Below are positions 16,989-26,225 of a DNA stretch of 57,169 bases, piece by piece (the stretch's first letter is position 1; every line of letters starts with the position of its first letter). The notes below the pieces were generated by a model. It made no database searches, had not been told where the DNA came from, and was given only the letters and a program-made list of their open reading frames with translations. The position numbers were made by a program, and so were the translations under genes. Origin of the DNA: Clostridia bacterium (GTDB taxonomy: Bacteria; Bacillota; Clostridia; TANB77; CAG-508); the NCBI GenBank assembly GCA_022792135.1, contig JAAWAM010000031.1:1-57169 (forward strand), given 5' to 3'.

Positions 16989-17942
16989 TCAATCATTATT
17001 CAAAAAGTTCATCACTAAATCTATAATTACATCTTTTTCTTTTGGATTCGATTCTGCTATTAATAAAGTTAGTGCTGCTAGTGTATTGTTATCTATTGTC
17101 TGCTTTCCATCTTTATATAATATTCCATAAAAATTCAAAAAGTATATAAACAATGTTGCTGCAATTCTTTTATTACCATCTGCAAATACATGGTTCTTTA
17201 CTATTAAATATAAGAAATTTGCTCCTTTTTCTTCAATGCTTTTGTAAATATCTTGTCCTGCAAAGCTTTGATAAATATTACCTATAATTGATTCTAAGCC
17301 TTTATCTCTTTCTACTGCAAATAGTGAACTTTCTTCATTAAATCTTAACTTATTTATAACTTCTATACATTCTTTGTATCCAATCTTTCTTTCGTCAATA
17401 TTTCCATCTATTTTCTTTAGTGTTCTATGGTCGTAGTCATCTAATAAATCAAGTGCTTTTGAATAATCTCCGATTACTTTTAATATTTCTTTTGCATCAT
17501 TTCCTTCTAATTTTTCATCTATTCTATTTGCTATATCAATAAGTTGTATTGTTTTCTCTAAATATTCTAATCTTCTTTGATTTACAGCATATCCTTTTAA
17601 TGTATATTCCTTTAAAACCTTGTTTGCCCATCTTCTAAAAATAATACCTTTATTGGATTTTACTCTATACCCAACACTTAATATCATATCTAAATTATAA
17701 TATTCAACTTGATAAGTTTTTCCATCTGAAGCAGTTGTCGCAAATTTTGCGACAACTGAATTATCTTCTAATAGTTCCTCTTTTAACGCATTATTAATAT
17801 GTTTTCCTATAGTTTTTATATCTCTACCAAATAACTCTGATAACTGAGACCTATTTAGCCATACTGTTTCATCTTTTAAATTTACTTCTAATTTTACACC
17901 TTGATTTTCAAATAAAATAATTTCATCCTTTTTTTCATTCAT
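16989..17942 (-). CDS. RhuM-family protein with C-terminal Fic/Doc domain
   Basis: 317 residues. Residues 1-120 form the RhuM-like DNA-binding part (ETVWLNRSQLSELFGRD; YNLDMILSVGYRVKS). Residues about 190-317 are a Fic/Doc domain with the catalytic loop HVFADGNKRIAA near 251-262 (canonical HPFxDGN/ANKR, Pro replaced by Val). Fic/Doc enzymes transfer AMP or phosphate to target proteins. Fusion to RhuM is a recurrent accessory gene, probably a toxin-like or virulence-associated element. No antitoxin gene is adjacent, though the RhuM part could be self-regulatory. Confidence 0.85.
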   Translation of the reverse strand: MNEKKDEIILFENQGVKLEVNLKDETVWLNRSQLSELFGRDIKTIGKHINNALKEELLEDNSVVAKFATTASDGKTYQVEYYNLDMILSVGYRVKSNKGIIFRRWANKVLKEYTLKGYAVNQRRLEYLEKTIQLIDIANRIDEKLEGNDAKEILKVIGDYSKALDLLDDYDHRTLKKIDGNIDERKIGYKECIEVINKLRFNEESSLFAVERDKGLESIIGNIYQSFAGQDIYKSIEEKGANFLYLIVKNHVFADGNKRIAATLFIYFLNFYGILYKDGKQTIDNNTLAALTLLIAESNPKEKDVIIDLVMNFLNND

Positions 17943-18108
17943 AAGAACACATCCTTTTCTAATAAATTTTAGTTATTATTACATTTATTATTATTTATAT
18001 TTTCTTCATTTATTATTGTAGAACTATTGTTTGTATTTTATAATAAAAGCACCATCATTGTCAATATCTTTTGCATAAATTTATGTTATCTATTTTCTAT
18101 CAAAAAAT

Positions 18109-18152
18109 AATAAGTCAAAAAAACATTTCGTAAACTATTTTTTTGACTTATT
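18109..18152 (-). terminator. Terminator after the 18275 gene
   Basis: 15-bp perfect arms (18109-18123 and 18138-18152) are A- and T-rich towards the loop. It lies about 120 nt after the stop of the minus-strand gene ending at 18275. The rest of the 17943-18274 gap is AT-rich, with no ORF or promoter that I can defend. Confidence 0.65.
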
Positions 18153-18274
18153 TTTCTATTCTAATTTTTTCTCAAAATAAACTTTTGTTTTGTATTTTTT
18201 GCTCAAAAAGTTCTATGCGATTAGATAAAGCTCTATCAGGTTAGTGTCTCGTTAGTATCATTTTTTATTTTTTA

Positions 18275-19198
18275 TCACAAATTATTCATTTCTTCTAGTA
18301 TATTCTTATATTTTATTAAAAAAACTGCTTCATCTTGCACATTAACAGCATTTTGTAATTCATTTAACATAACATAAGCTTTACTAATGGAATATTGTTT
18401 ACTTCCACTTATATTGGTATTTGTCATCAATTTTGAATAACTCTCTACTGTTTGTCTGATATCATTCGAAATTTCGCTCCAGTTTTTAGCATCTAATTTG
18501 GAATAGGCTTTAAACAAATTTGATTTTGCTTGTGCTATTATTTTATCCAATTCTTCATCTGTTGCTTTATCTGTAAATTTGGGAATATACTCATAAATTT
18601 TTGATAACAGATTTAACGTTTTTTGTTTATTCTCTTCTTTTATCGCCACTGTTAACAAATCAAATTCTTTATTAAAACCTAATACATCTTCTTGTGATAC
18701 ATCTAATTGATATAAATCAAGTGTAATCGTGGGAAGCGATGCATATAAAATCTCTATTTCACCTTTGATATACTCCCAATTAATTTCATTTGAATTGGTT
18801 AAGACTCCTGTTGACTTTAAACTAAACTTTTGGTTATTTTGATTACTTTCATTTTCTGAGGCCTCTGAACCAGATGAATTTCCTCCTCCAGAACTTCCTC
18901 CTGATTCTGAACTAGAATCAGAACTAGAATTTGATTGACTACTTGAACTAGTTTGACTTTTCTGTTCTTTTGCTTGTTTGGATATCTCACTTACCGATAC
19001 ATTGTAATTTCTAGTTTCGATATGATTCATTTGATTCAATAAATCGACTAACTTATTTTCTAAAAATTTTACTTCTGAAAAAGTTTTTTCTTTTCCATCT
19101 TTGCTATTTGCTTTACTTACCTTATCATATAACATAATTCCTAATATAGCAATTACTAGAATTAAAAATAGATACACCATTTTCCTGTACTTTTTCAT
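18275..19198 (-). CDS. Membrane-anchored helical protein with Ser/Gly-rich linker
   Basis: 307 residues. A single N-terminal hydrophobic anchor (about 7-25) without a lipobox is followed by a helical stretch, a Ser/Gly/Asn-rich linker (about 75-120) and a helical C-terminal domain (about 130-307) that should lie outside the membrane. I do not recognise the family. The linker resembles spacers that carry surface domains across the wall. It is divergent from the small 19319 gene, with an inverted repeat between them. Confidence 0.6.
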   Translation of the reverse strand: MKKYRKMVYLFLILVIAILGIMLYDKVSKANSKDGKEKTFSEVKFLENKLVDLLNQMNHIETRNYNVSVSEISKQAKEQKSQTSSSSQSNSSSDSSSESGGSSGGGNSSGSEASENESNQNNQKFSLKSTGVLTNSNEINWEYIKGEIEILYASLPTITLDLYQLDVSQEDVLGFNKEFDLLTVAIKEENKQKTLNLLSKIYEYIPKFTDKATDEELDKIIAQAKSNLFKAYSKLDAKNWSEISNDIRQTVESYSKLMTNTNISGSKQYSISKAYVMLNELQNAVNVQDEAVFLIKYKNILEEMNNL

Positions 19199-19256
19199 TC
19201 GATTGCCTCCTTTTTTTCTATTTTTTCTAGTATTTACATTTTGGTTTTACTTTATT

Positions 19257-19291
19257 CTTAGTATAAATTTTTTGATATTTTTTATACTAAG
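19257..19291. promoter_or_regulatory. Inverted repeat between divergent genes
   Basis: 11-bp perfect arms (CTTAGTATAAA at 19257-19267 and its complement at 19281-19291) with a 13-nt centre lie between the start of the anchored helical protein and the 19319 gene. It could be a shared operator or a leader hairpin of the plus-strand gene, whose AGGAG site follows at 19308. Confidence 0.4.
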
Positions 19292-19318
19292 ATAAAAAGA
19301 TATTTTTAGGAGAAAAAA

Positions 19319-19600
19319 ATGATAGCAAGTGTTTGTTTATATAGTAATAAAAAAGGTGAATTAAATCAATTTTTGAGTCGTTTTTATAATACCAATTTGC
19401 AGATTGAGCAAGATTTAAAATGGGAAAAAGAATATGTTAATCCAATTGAGTTAGCAGAAATTATTGGCACTTTTGCGGACAATTCAGATTCTTATCAACT
19501 TAATATGTGGATTTCTCTTGACTGCAATATTTTTATTCATATTACAGAAGAAAATGCAGATCGTATTATTAAATATTTATATGAAAGATTTCCTTATTAG
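19319..19600 (+). CDS. Conserved small protein of unknown function
   Basis: 93 residues, acidic, with mixed alpha/beta character; no membrane segment or known motif. The AGGAG site is 6 nt before the ATG. The sequence (for example MIASVCLYSNKKGELNQFLS and NPIELAEIIGTFADN) looks like an ordinary folded cytosolic protein. It is convergent with dtd. No function inferred. Confidence 0.65.
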   Translation: MIASVCLYSNKKGELNQFLSRFYNTNLQIEQDLKWEKEYVNPIELAEIIGTFADNSDSYQLNMWISLDCNIFIHITEENADRIIKYLYERFPY

Positions 19601-19647
19601 AATAAAAAGGCACATAATAGAAACTAAAAAGTAAGACTTTACTCGTC

Positions 19648-20085
19648 TTACTTTTCGATTATAATAGTTACTGGTCCATCATTTAGTAAACTGATTTTCA
19701 TATCTGCACCAAAAATTCCTTTTTCCACTTTTATATCATTTTTTTCACATTCTGAGCAAAAGTATTCATACAATTCATTTGCCTGTTCTGGTTTGGCTGC
19801 CTTTATAAAAGATGGTCTATTTCCTTGCGAACAATCTGCATACAAGGTAAACTGTGAAACAATTAATAATTCGCCTCCAATATCTTTTAATCCTAAGTTC
19901 ATTTTGTCATTTTCATCGGTAAAAACTCTCAATTTACAAAGCTTTTTTACCAGATAATCCGCTTCTTTTCTTGTATCTGTATGGTTTACTCCTAATAACA
20001 CTAAAAAACCTTGCTCAATTTTTCCTACCACATTTCCTTCTACTTCAACTTGCGCATTCTTTACTCTTTGAATTACGATTTTCAT
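19648..20085 (-). CDS. dtd: D-aminoacyl-tRNA deacylase
   Basis: 145 residues, the normal Dtd length. The two active-site signatures are present: SQFTLYADC near residue 78-86 and NDGPVTIII near 135 (family consensus NxGPVT). The enzyme hydrolyses D-amino acids and mischarged glycine from tRNA, protecting translation fidelity. It follows the zinc-ribbon gene by 3 nt and is last in a minus-strand cluster with gpsA, plsY and der. Confidence 0.95.
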   Translation of the reverse strand: MKIVIQRVKNAQVEVEGNVVGKIEQGFLVLLGVNHTDTRKEADYLVKKLCKLRVFTDENDKMNLGLKDIGGELLIVSQFTLYADCSQGNRPSFIKAAKPEQANELYEYFCSECEKNDIKVEKGIFGADMKISLLNDGPVTIIIEK

Positions 20086-20088
20086 ATT

Positions 20089-20655
20089 TTACTCTTCTTC
20101 TTCCTCTTCTTCTACTTTTTCTATTTCTTCTATTTCAACATTAGATTCTACTGCTACTGTTTTTTCTAAGTTGGTATCTTCTTGCTTTGGTCTACATTCT
20201 TGTATTTCAACATCTGATTCCACAGCTACTGTTTTTTCTAAGTTGCTTTCTTCTTTCTCTCTTTTCTCTTCTTTATCATTGTTTTGTTCTTGTGTTTGCT
20301 TTTCTCCACAATTAGGACAGAATTTCATTTCTTTCTCAATTTCTTTATAACATTTCGGACATTGTTTTTTATCTTTTAATGCTAAGCATTGTTTTAATAA
20401 ACTGTCAATCTCATCACTTAAAACATCAATTTGAGTACATTTTTCTTCTATTTCGTTTTGAATGGAAAATGCTTCTTCTCTTATATGTTTTTCATATACT
20501 TTCTTTCCTATTTCTTCATAAATATCATTAACTTGTGCTTTTAATTCACTTATTTTCAATTTCATTTTAGTTTCTTTTGCTATTTTTCCTGTTTTATCAG
20601 CTGTCACTTTATACGCTTCTGAAGCCTTTTTTCCTAATTTATCAAAAAATTCCAT
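20089..20655 (-). CDS. Zinc-ribbon protein with acidic repeat tail
   Basis: 188 residues from the ATG preceded by AGAAGGGAAAAGA; a longer frame to 20688 would run into a repeat element. The N-terminal half is a helical domain (MEFFDKLGKKASEAYK) typical of small clostridial zinc-ribbon proteins. The ribbon itself is CPKCYKEIEKEMKFCPNC near 105-122. The tail holds two copies of NLEKTVAVES(D/N)VEI and ends in poly-Glu. The role is unknown; it lies 3 nt before dtd and after gpsA. Confidence 0.75.
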   Translation of the reverse strand: MEFFDKLGKKASEAYKVTADKTGKIAKETKMKLKISELKAQVNDIYEEIGKKVYEKHIREEAFSIQNEIEEKCTQIDVLSDEIDSLLKQCLALKDKKQCPKCYKEIEKEMKFCPNCGEKQTQEQNNDKEEKREKEESNLEKTVAVESDVEIQECRPKQEDTNLEKTVAVESNVEIEEIEKVEEEEEEE

Positions 20656-20669
20656 ACTTCTTTTCCCTT

Positions 20670-20720
20670 CTTTCTGGTCTTTGGTCATTTGGGGACGGTT
20701 CTTTTATGACCATTTTCTTT
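20670..20720. repeat. GGGGACGG hairpin-type repeat element
   Basis: GGTCAT at 20684-20689 pairs with ATGACC at 20707-20712 around GGGGACGGTTC. The GGGACGG core is shared with the large palindrome at 15461-15532. Sequences of this form recur in Clostridia intergenic DNA. This copy lies between gpsA and the zinc-ribbon gene and overlaps the spurious 5' extension of the latter. Confidence 0.45.
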
Positions 20721-20744
20721 TATTATTGGAAAAATGTGTGATAA

Positions 20745-21728
20745 TTATTCACTTTTTTTGTCTCTTGTCATTAAATTTTTAACTGCTTCGGTTGGATTTA
20801 AATTGTCATAAATAACATGATATACTGTTTCAATAATTGGCATATACACATCATTTCGTTTTCCTAATTCATAAGCAACATCAATGTTATCGATACTTTC
20901 AATTACCATTCCTACTTCCTTTTGTGCCTCTGCTAAAGTTTTTCCTTGACCAATTAACTTTCCTGCTTTTCGATTTCTACTATGCTCACTTTGACAAGTT
21001 ACAATTAAGTCACCTAATCCACTTAATCCATAAAAAGTTTCTTGTTTTCCTCCTAGTTTAACTCCTAGTCTTGCTATTTCTCCCAATCCTCTTGTTACTA
21101 AAGCTGCAAAACTATTATCTCCTAAGCCAATTCCTGCTGCCGCCCCTGCACAAAATGCAATGATATTTTTTAAGGCTCCTCCTAATTCCACTCCTCTTAC
21201 ATCTTCTGAGGTATAAATTCTCATGGTTTCTGACATGAAGGTATTTTGAACTAATTCTAAAACTTCTTGATTTTCAGAAGCTACTACTAATACAGTTGGT
21301 ACTCCCATGGATACTTCTTCTGCATGGCTTGGTCCTGTTAATATGCCTAATTTTACAGTTGGTAATTCTTCTTGTATCACTTCATCTAATGTTTTTAGGG
21401 TTTCTTTTTCAAATCCTTTTGAACAGATAATAACTGGTTTGTTTCCTACATATTGTTTATATTGTTTGAATGTTGTTCTTGTGAATTTGGAAGGAGTAAC
21501 GTGTAAAATAAAATCTGCATCTTTTATAACCGTTTCAAAGTCTCTATGACATTCTATGTTTTCTAGTATGATTATGTTCGGCAAAAATTTACATTTTCTC
21601 TCTTCATTGATTTGTCTTTTTTCTTCTTCTTCAAAAGACCATATTTTGATCTGATTTCCTTGTCTTGCTAAATGCATTGCTAGAGCTACTCCCCAACTTC
21701 CACTTCCTATGATTGCTATCTTTTTCAT
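20745..21728 (-). CDS. gpsA: NAD(P)-dependent glycerol-3-phosphate dehydrogenase
   Basis: 327 residues. The N-terminal Rossmann motif is IIGSGSWGVALAMHLAR; the substrate region has GPSHAEEVS near 140 and the catalytic Lys in GALKNIIAFCAGAAAG near 187. It reduces dihydroxyacetone phosphate to sn-glycerol 3-phosphate, the acceptor that PlsY acylates, and plsY is directly upstream in the same cluster. The ATG has GGAGATAAAAC upstream. Confidence 0.96.
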   Translation of the reverse strand: MKKIAIIGSGSWGVALAMHLARQGNQIKIWSFEEEEKRQINEERKCKFLPNIIILENIECHRDFETVIKDADFILHVTPSKFTRTTFKQYKQYVGNKPVIICSKGFEKETLKTLDEVIQEELPTVKLGILTGPSHAEEVSMGVPTVLVVASENQEVLELVQNTFMSETMRIYTSEDVRGVELGGALKNIIAFCAGAAAGIGLGDNSFAALVTRGLGEIARLGVKLGGKQETFYGLSGLGDLIVTCQSEHSRNRKAGKLIGQGKTLAEAQKEVGMVIESIDNIDVAYELGKRNDVYMPIIETVYHVIYDNLNPTEAVKNLMTRDKKSE

Positions 21729-21756
21729 AGTTTTATCTCCTTTATTTTTTATCCTC

Positions 21757-22398
21757 TTATTTTTTTAAACTTAATTTGTTTTCTGTTCCATTTAACATTC
21801 TTTTTATATTACTTCTATGGTTATATAATACAATAACTGCTAATATCACACTATAAATAAAGTAAGTATTTCCTTTTTTTCCTTCTGTTAATATGGTATA
21901 ATTATCATTTATAAATAGTGTTAACACAGGAAATAATACAGCTGCTGCACAAGACCCCAAAGATACCATTCTTGTTAAAATCATTAATACTAAGGCAAAT
22001 ACCAAACAAATTAATCCAATTTGCCAGTTACTCATTAGTAATACACCAAGTGAAGTCGCCACTCCTTTTCCACCTTTGAACCCAAAAAATATAGGAAAGG
22101 TATGCCCTATTATAACAGCAATTCCTGCTATCTGTACGAATAATTCTGAGTTACTATCTTTTATGATATTTCCTACTATCATAGCAATTCCAATTGAAAT
22201 CACTCCTTTTAAAATATCACAAATTAAGGTAATCGCTGCTGCTTTTTTCCCTACTGAACGAAGCATATTGGTTGCTCCTGCATTTCCACTTCCTTTTTCT
22301 CTTACATCAAATCCAGCTAATTTCTTACTGAATATAACTGAAAAATTCACACTTCCTATTAAATAGGCTATCACTGCCATTATAATATATACTATCAT
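21757..22398 (-). CDS. plsY: Acyl-phosphate:glycerol-3-phosphate acyltransferase
   Basis: 213 residues, multi-spanning. The PlsY signatures are GSGNAGATNMLR near 37-48 and FGFKGGKGVATSLG near 102-115, both on the cytoplasmic side. It acylates glycerol 3-phosphate at position 1 with acyl-phosphate, the first committed step of membrane phospholipid synthesis. It lies between der and gpsA, an arrangement common in Firmicutes. Confidence 0.96.
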   Translation of the reverse strand: MIVYIIMAVIAYLIGSVNFSVIFSKKLAGFDVREKGSGNAGATNMLRSVGKKAAAITLICDILKGVISIGIAMIVGNIIKDSNSELFVQIAGIAVIIGHTFPIFFGFKGGKGVATSLGVLLMSNWQIGLICLVFALVLMILTRMVSLGSCAAAVLFPVLTLFINDNYTILTEGKKGNTYFIYSVILAVIVLYNHRSNIKRMLNGTENKLSLKK

Positions 22399-22444
22399 TT
22401 AAAATTCCTCCTTTTGGTTTTGTCCATTTTGACACTTCCTGATT

Positions 22445-23788
22445 CTATCTCATTTGCTTTTGAATTTCTTTATCTGATTTTTCTCTTACGATTATTCTTA
22501 CTGGTGTTCCTTCTAAACCAAATTCTTTTCGAATTTGATTTACTAAATATCTTTCATAAGAAAAATGGAATAATTCTTTGTTATTCACAAAAATAACAAA
22601 TGTCGGTGGTCTGGTTGAAGCTTGTGTTCCATAAAATATTTTTAATCTTTTCCCCTTGTCTGTTGGTGGCTGTACAATAGCAATTGCTTCATTGATGACT
22701 TGGTTTAAGACTGATGTAGAAATTCTCATACTGTTTTGTTCTGCTACATAATGGATTAAATCAAACAATTTATTTACTCTTTGCCCCGTTTTTGCTGATA
22801 TGAAAATGATTGGTGCATAAGAAAGATATTTTAGTCTTTCATAAACTTCTTTTCTATATTTTTCTAATGTTCCTGTTTCTTTTTCGATAGCATCCCACTT
22901 ATTGACAACTATAATAACTCCCTTTCCTGCTTCATGTGCCTCTCCTGCAATTTTAGCGTCTTGGTCGGTTACTCCTTGTGTGGCATCTATCATCATAAGA
23001 CATACATCTGCTCTTTCAATAGCAAGTAAGGTTCTCATAATACTAAATTTTTCAATTGAATCTTTGATTTTACTTTTTCTTCTTACCCCTGCTGTATCGA
23101 TTAATACATATTTTCCTGTTTCATTTTCAAATTCTGTATCAATGGCATCTCTCGTAGTTCCTGCTATATCACTTACAATGGCTCTATTCTCTCCTAAAAT
23201 TTTGTTGATTAAAGATGACTTTCCTACATTTGGTTTTCCAATGATGGCCACTTTGATTTTGTCGTCATCCTTTTCCTCTTCTATCTTCTCTGGAAAACTT
23301 TCATATATTTTGTCTAGTACATCTCCTATACCAATAGCATTTGTTGCTGAAATTGGGTAGGGCTCTCCCATTCCTAAATTATAAAATTCGTAAGCTTCGT
23401 CTTTATCTTTGTCAAAATTATCTGCTTTGTTGCAGACTAGTACAATTGGCTTTTTAGATTTTTTTAACAACAAAGCAATTTCTCTGTCTGCTGCTGTTAT
23501 CCCTTGTCTAATATCTGTTAAAAATAAGATAACATCTGCCATAGTTATTGCTAAATTAGCTTGTTCTCTCATCTGTGAAACAATGATATCCTCTGATTCT
23601 GGTTCAATTCCTCCCGTATCAATTACGGTAAAGTCTCTTCCTCTCCAGTTGGTTTCTGCATAAATTCTATCTCTTGTTACTCCTGGTGTATCTTGTACAA
23701 TTGAGATTCTGTTTCCTACTAGGTAATTGAAAAAGGTTGATTTCCCTACATTTGGTTTTCCTATTATCGCTACAATTGGTTTTGCCAT
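22445..23788 (-). CDS. der: Ribosome-assembly GTPase Der (EngA)
   Basis: 447 residues with tandem G domains and a C-terminal KH-like domain. G1 motifs GKPNVGKSTFF (near 10) and GKPNVGKSSLI (near 185), G3 DTPGVTRDR-region and DTAGVRRKS, and two NKxD motifs (CNKADN, VNKWDA) are all intact. Der is required for 50S subunit maturation. It opens the der–plsY–gpsA–zinc-ribbon–dtd cluster. Confidence 0.97.
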   Translation of the reverse strand: MAKPIVAIIGKPNVGKSTFFNYLVGNRISIVQDTPGVTRDRIYAETNWRGRDFTVIDTGGIEPESEDIIVSQMREQANLAITMADVILFLTDIRQGITAADREIALLLKKSKKPIVLVCNKADNFDKDKDEAYEFYNLGMGEPYPISATNAIGIGDVLDKIYESFPEKIEEEKDDDKIKVAIIGKPNVGKSSLINKILGENRAIVSDIAGTTRDAIDTEFENETGKYVLIDTAGVRRKSKIKDSIEKFSIMRTLLAIERADVCLMMIDATQGVTDQDAKIAGEAHEAGKGVIIVVNKWDAIEKETGTLEKYRKEVYERLKYLSYAPIIFISAKTGQRVNKLFDLIHYVAEQNSMRISTSVLNQVINEAIAIVQPPTDKGKRLKIFYGTQASTRPPTFVIFVNNKELFHFSYERYLVNQIRKEFGLEGTPVRIIVREKSDKEIQKQMR

Positions 23789-23950
23789 ATTTTCTATTTC
23801 CTTTCTTTCCTAGATGTTTTTTTGCCTTGGTTTCTGATAATTTTTCTGTCATTTCCTCTATTCCAATCGTTAATGTCTTGCTTAAACACCTAATTTTTCG
23901 ATAGGTATAGTATATCATATTTTTCTATTAAATAACAAGAAAAACAGAAA

Positions 23951-23989
23951 AAAACTTGGCTGCTGTTTCTCTTTGGCAAATCAAGTTTT
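23951..23989 (-). terminator. Terminator after the TOPRIM-like gene
   Basis: AAAACTTG (23951-23958) pairs with CAAGTTTT (23982-23989); the minus-strand transcript ends in TTTTTTT. It lies a few bases after the stop at 23993 and isolates the ATPase/TOPRIM pair from der. Confidence 0.7.
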
Positions 23990-23992
23990 CTT

Positions 23993-24610
23993 CTATCTTA
24001 TTTTTACTTTTTCAGATTCTTTTAAACAAGCTTGAAAGAATTTCTCCATGTTTGTCTTTTGGCAATTACTTAGTTTTTCTTTGATTTCTCCTATGTATTT
24101 TACATCATTTAGTTCTTTTACTTTTGATTGTACTTTTGGAAAAATTTTAATATAAGTTTGTGTTTTTTCTTTGTTTTTTATCATTTCATATTGAATCCCT
24201 GTATTTTTCATGACCTCTTCTAGATTTTTCTGATTCACAATTGGTATGATATAGGGTTCTAACCAATGTCCTTTAAACATTTTCTTATTTAAAAATTCTT
24301 CTTTTTCTTTTTCGGTACAGTCATCCGTATCCATGATAATAAAAAACTGAAAACCTTGTGCTAATCTATTTTTTGCATCCGTTTTAACAGATGGATATCT
24401 TCTTAAAAATTCTTCTTGTGTTTTAAATGTTTTGGTATTTAATTCTTTCATAATATTTGCTATTTGGATATTGTTTTTCCCATTATTTCTTCCATAATCC
24501 TCTAACGGTAAGTGCAAGGCACTTCTCAAATGACCACTAATTAATAATTCTGATTTCCCATGACACATTGCAAAAATTTTACAATAATTAATCGAGATTT
24601 TCTTCTTCAT
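23993..24610 (-). CDS. TOPRIM/RloB-like partner of the ABC-type ATPase
   Basis: 205 residues. The N-terminal strand-loop CKIFAMCHGKSELLIS resembles the first TOPRIM motif (hydrophobic strand then EGxSE), but His replaces the usual catalytic Glu of EG. The second acidic motif FFIIMDTDDCTEKEKEE near 97-113 fits the DxD of TOPRIM. RloB/AbiLii-like and OLD-family nucleases have this layout and are encoded next to AAA ATPases. Its start overlaps the ATPase gene by 23 nt, so the two are translationally coupled. Family placement is tentative. Confidence 0.6.
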   Translation of the reverse strand: MKKKISINYCKIFAMCHGKSELLISGHLRSALHLPLEDYGRNNGKNNIQIANIMKELNTKTFKTQEEFLRRYPSVKTDAKNRLAQGFQFFIIMDTDDCTEKEKEEFLNKKMFKGHWLEPYIIPIVNQKNLEEVMKNTGIQYEMIKNKEKTQTYIKIFPKVQSKVKELNDVKYIGEIKEKLSNCQKTNMEKFFQACLKESEKVKIR

Positions 24611-25982
24611 TTTTGATTCCTTCTTCTAAATCTGTTACCATCTCGTCAAAGTCAATTCTTTTTACAAATGGAATTCCTCCAAATACGCCTCTTAAATATA
24701 AATCGCGAATATTGTGATTTTTCTGAATATCCAAATCATAATCATCCATACAATTAATTGTTTTATTTCCTTCATAGTCAGTTAGAATTAAATAAATAGA
24801 AGATTTGTTTAACGCCTCTAATAATAAAGTATTATGAGTCGTAATAATGAGTTGTCCTGTAATTTTGTCTTGTAAAGATTCTAGAATACTTCGAATTAAT
24901 AAGTCGTGAACTCCATTATCTATTTCGTCAATAATTACAAATTCTCCGAGTGCGGCTCTAATAATAGGAGCTAATTTCTTTAAAATTCTTAATGTTCCTG
25001 CTGATTCCTTTAGATAACTAATTTTTACAATTTTTCGATGGATCATTTTATAAAAATATAACATATATTTTATTTTTCCATCTTCTTCTTTTTTCATATA
25101 TTTTACATCTTTAATTTCAGAATATGCTTGTGTAAAAAATTTTCTTAAGAATTCTTCACATATTGTTAGCTTTTCTGCATCTTTTACGTCAATTTCTCCT
25201 CGTTCAATTTGAATCAGTAAAGCATTTTTCTTTGCATTTTTTACCTTCATTCCTGTACTTCGAATTACATTGTTTCCTGCTCTATCTAAACTAATATTCA
25301 TTTGGATTAACATTTCTATCACATCTAATAAATTTTTAGATATATTTTCTTCAATGTACTTTTTATTTTTTTCTTGTATTTCTTTTATGATAATGGATAA
25401 AAACGTATTTTTTCCCCAATATTTTTTTATTTCTGTTTCTAATTCGTTTTTATACTTACTATCGATAAAAATTTTCTCATTTAAGTTTTGTATTAGTTCT
25501 CCCTTTTCATTTTTGATTAAGTGAAATTGTTCTTTTCTGTATTTTCCTACTAAATAATATACTTTTTCTTCTTTTATTTCTTTTCCAAATCTTAAATAGT
25601 AGATTCCTTCTGCATGGTTTAGAGAAAATCCTATTTCGATTTCTGTATCTTCTGTTTGCCCTATTGTTTGCATATCCTCCATTTTTATGTTAATTGCAAA
25701 TCTTCGCTTAAAATTCTGTAAAGCACGTATAAATTTCTCATCATTTTCTAATTCTTCTAAACTATCTCCTTTTGACATGATTTCTTTTTCTAAAATTCTA
25801 GAATAAGTAAGCGATAAAAGTGAGTCTTGTATAAATTTAAAGGCTTCTACTAAATTTGTTTTTCCAGCTCCATTTTCACCATAAATAACAGCAAGTTTTT
25901 TTATGCTTTGCTCTGTTTTCTTTAAATCTAATTCTACCTCACCAAATGACTTGAAATTTTTTAGTTTTAAATATGTGTACAT
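24588..25982 (-). CDS. ABC/SMC-type AAA ATPase of a putative two-gene defence module
   Basis: 464 residues. N-terminal FKSFGEVELDL then Walker A GENGAGKTN near 37-45; a long insertion (about 60-330) as in AAA_21/OLD-type ATPases; ABC signature-like LKESAGTLRIL near 340; Walker B FVIIDEIDNG near 365; switch His in IITTHN near 393. It belongs to the RloA/AbiLi/OLD-like ATPases that work with TOPRIM nucleases against phage. The pair has its own promoter (26015-26043) and terminator and lies between housekeeping blocks as a separate cassette. Confidence 0.75.
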   Translation of the reverse strand: MYTYLKLKNFKSFGEVELDLKKTEQSIKKLAVIYGENGAGKTNLVEAFKFIQDSLLSLTYSRILEKEIMSKGDSLEELENDEKFIRALQNFKRRFAINIKMEDMQTIGQTEDTEIEIGFSLNHAEGIYYLRFGKEIKEEKVYYLVGKYRKEQFHLIKNEKGELIQNLNEKIFIDSKYKNELETEIKKYWGKNTFLSIIIKEIQEKNKKYIEENISKNLLDVIEMLIQMNISLDRAGNNVIRSTGMKVKNAKKNALLIQIERGEIDVKDAEKLTICEEFLRKFFTQAYSEIKDVKYMKKEEDGKIKYMLYFYKMIHRKIVKISYLKESAGTLRILKKLAPIIRAALGEFVIIDEIDNGVHDLLIRSILESLQDKITGQLIITTHNTLLLEALNKSSIYLILTDYEGNKTINCMDDYDLDIQKNHNIRDLYLRGVFGGIPFVKRIDFDEMVTDLEEGIKNEEENLD

Positions 25983-26014
25983 ATCGGTTCACCTTTCCTA
26001 ACGAATTCTTTTTT

Positions 26015-26043
26015 ATTTTATCATATAAAAAATGAGTTTTCAA
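26015..26043 (-). promoter_or_regulatory. Promoter of the ATPase/TOPRIM pair
   Basis: -35 TTGAAA (26038-26043) and -10 TAAAAT (26015-26020) are 17 nt apart on the minus strand. The ATG at 25982 follows a GGAAAGGTGAA ribosome site. Confidence 0.65.
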
Positions 26044-26159
26044 TACTTTTAATAAAATATTATGTTTTTTTGCTGATTTTAATTACATTTTATACTTATT
26101 TTTCATGATTTATTCAATTTTTCATTATTTTTGTTAATTTCCTGTGTTTGTATCATACA

Positions 26160-26220
26160 AAAAAACGCTTCTTCGAAGTCTACATTTTTTGTATTCTTCT
26201 ATTTAGCGTTTTTCTTTTTA
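26160..26220 (-). terminator. Terminator of pyk
   Basis: AAAAACGCT and AGCGTTTTT pair across an AT-rich interior that can form a smaller inner stem; T-runs follow on both strands. It starts a few bases after the pyk stop. Confidence 0.65.
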
Positions 26221-26225
26221 TGTTA

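Noticed and set aside
23667..23918. 83-codon ORF across the start of der
   Set aside because: It is an out-of-frame shadow of the der 5' end with no ribosome site or recognisable sequence.
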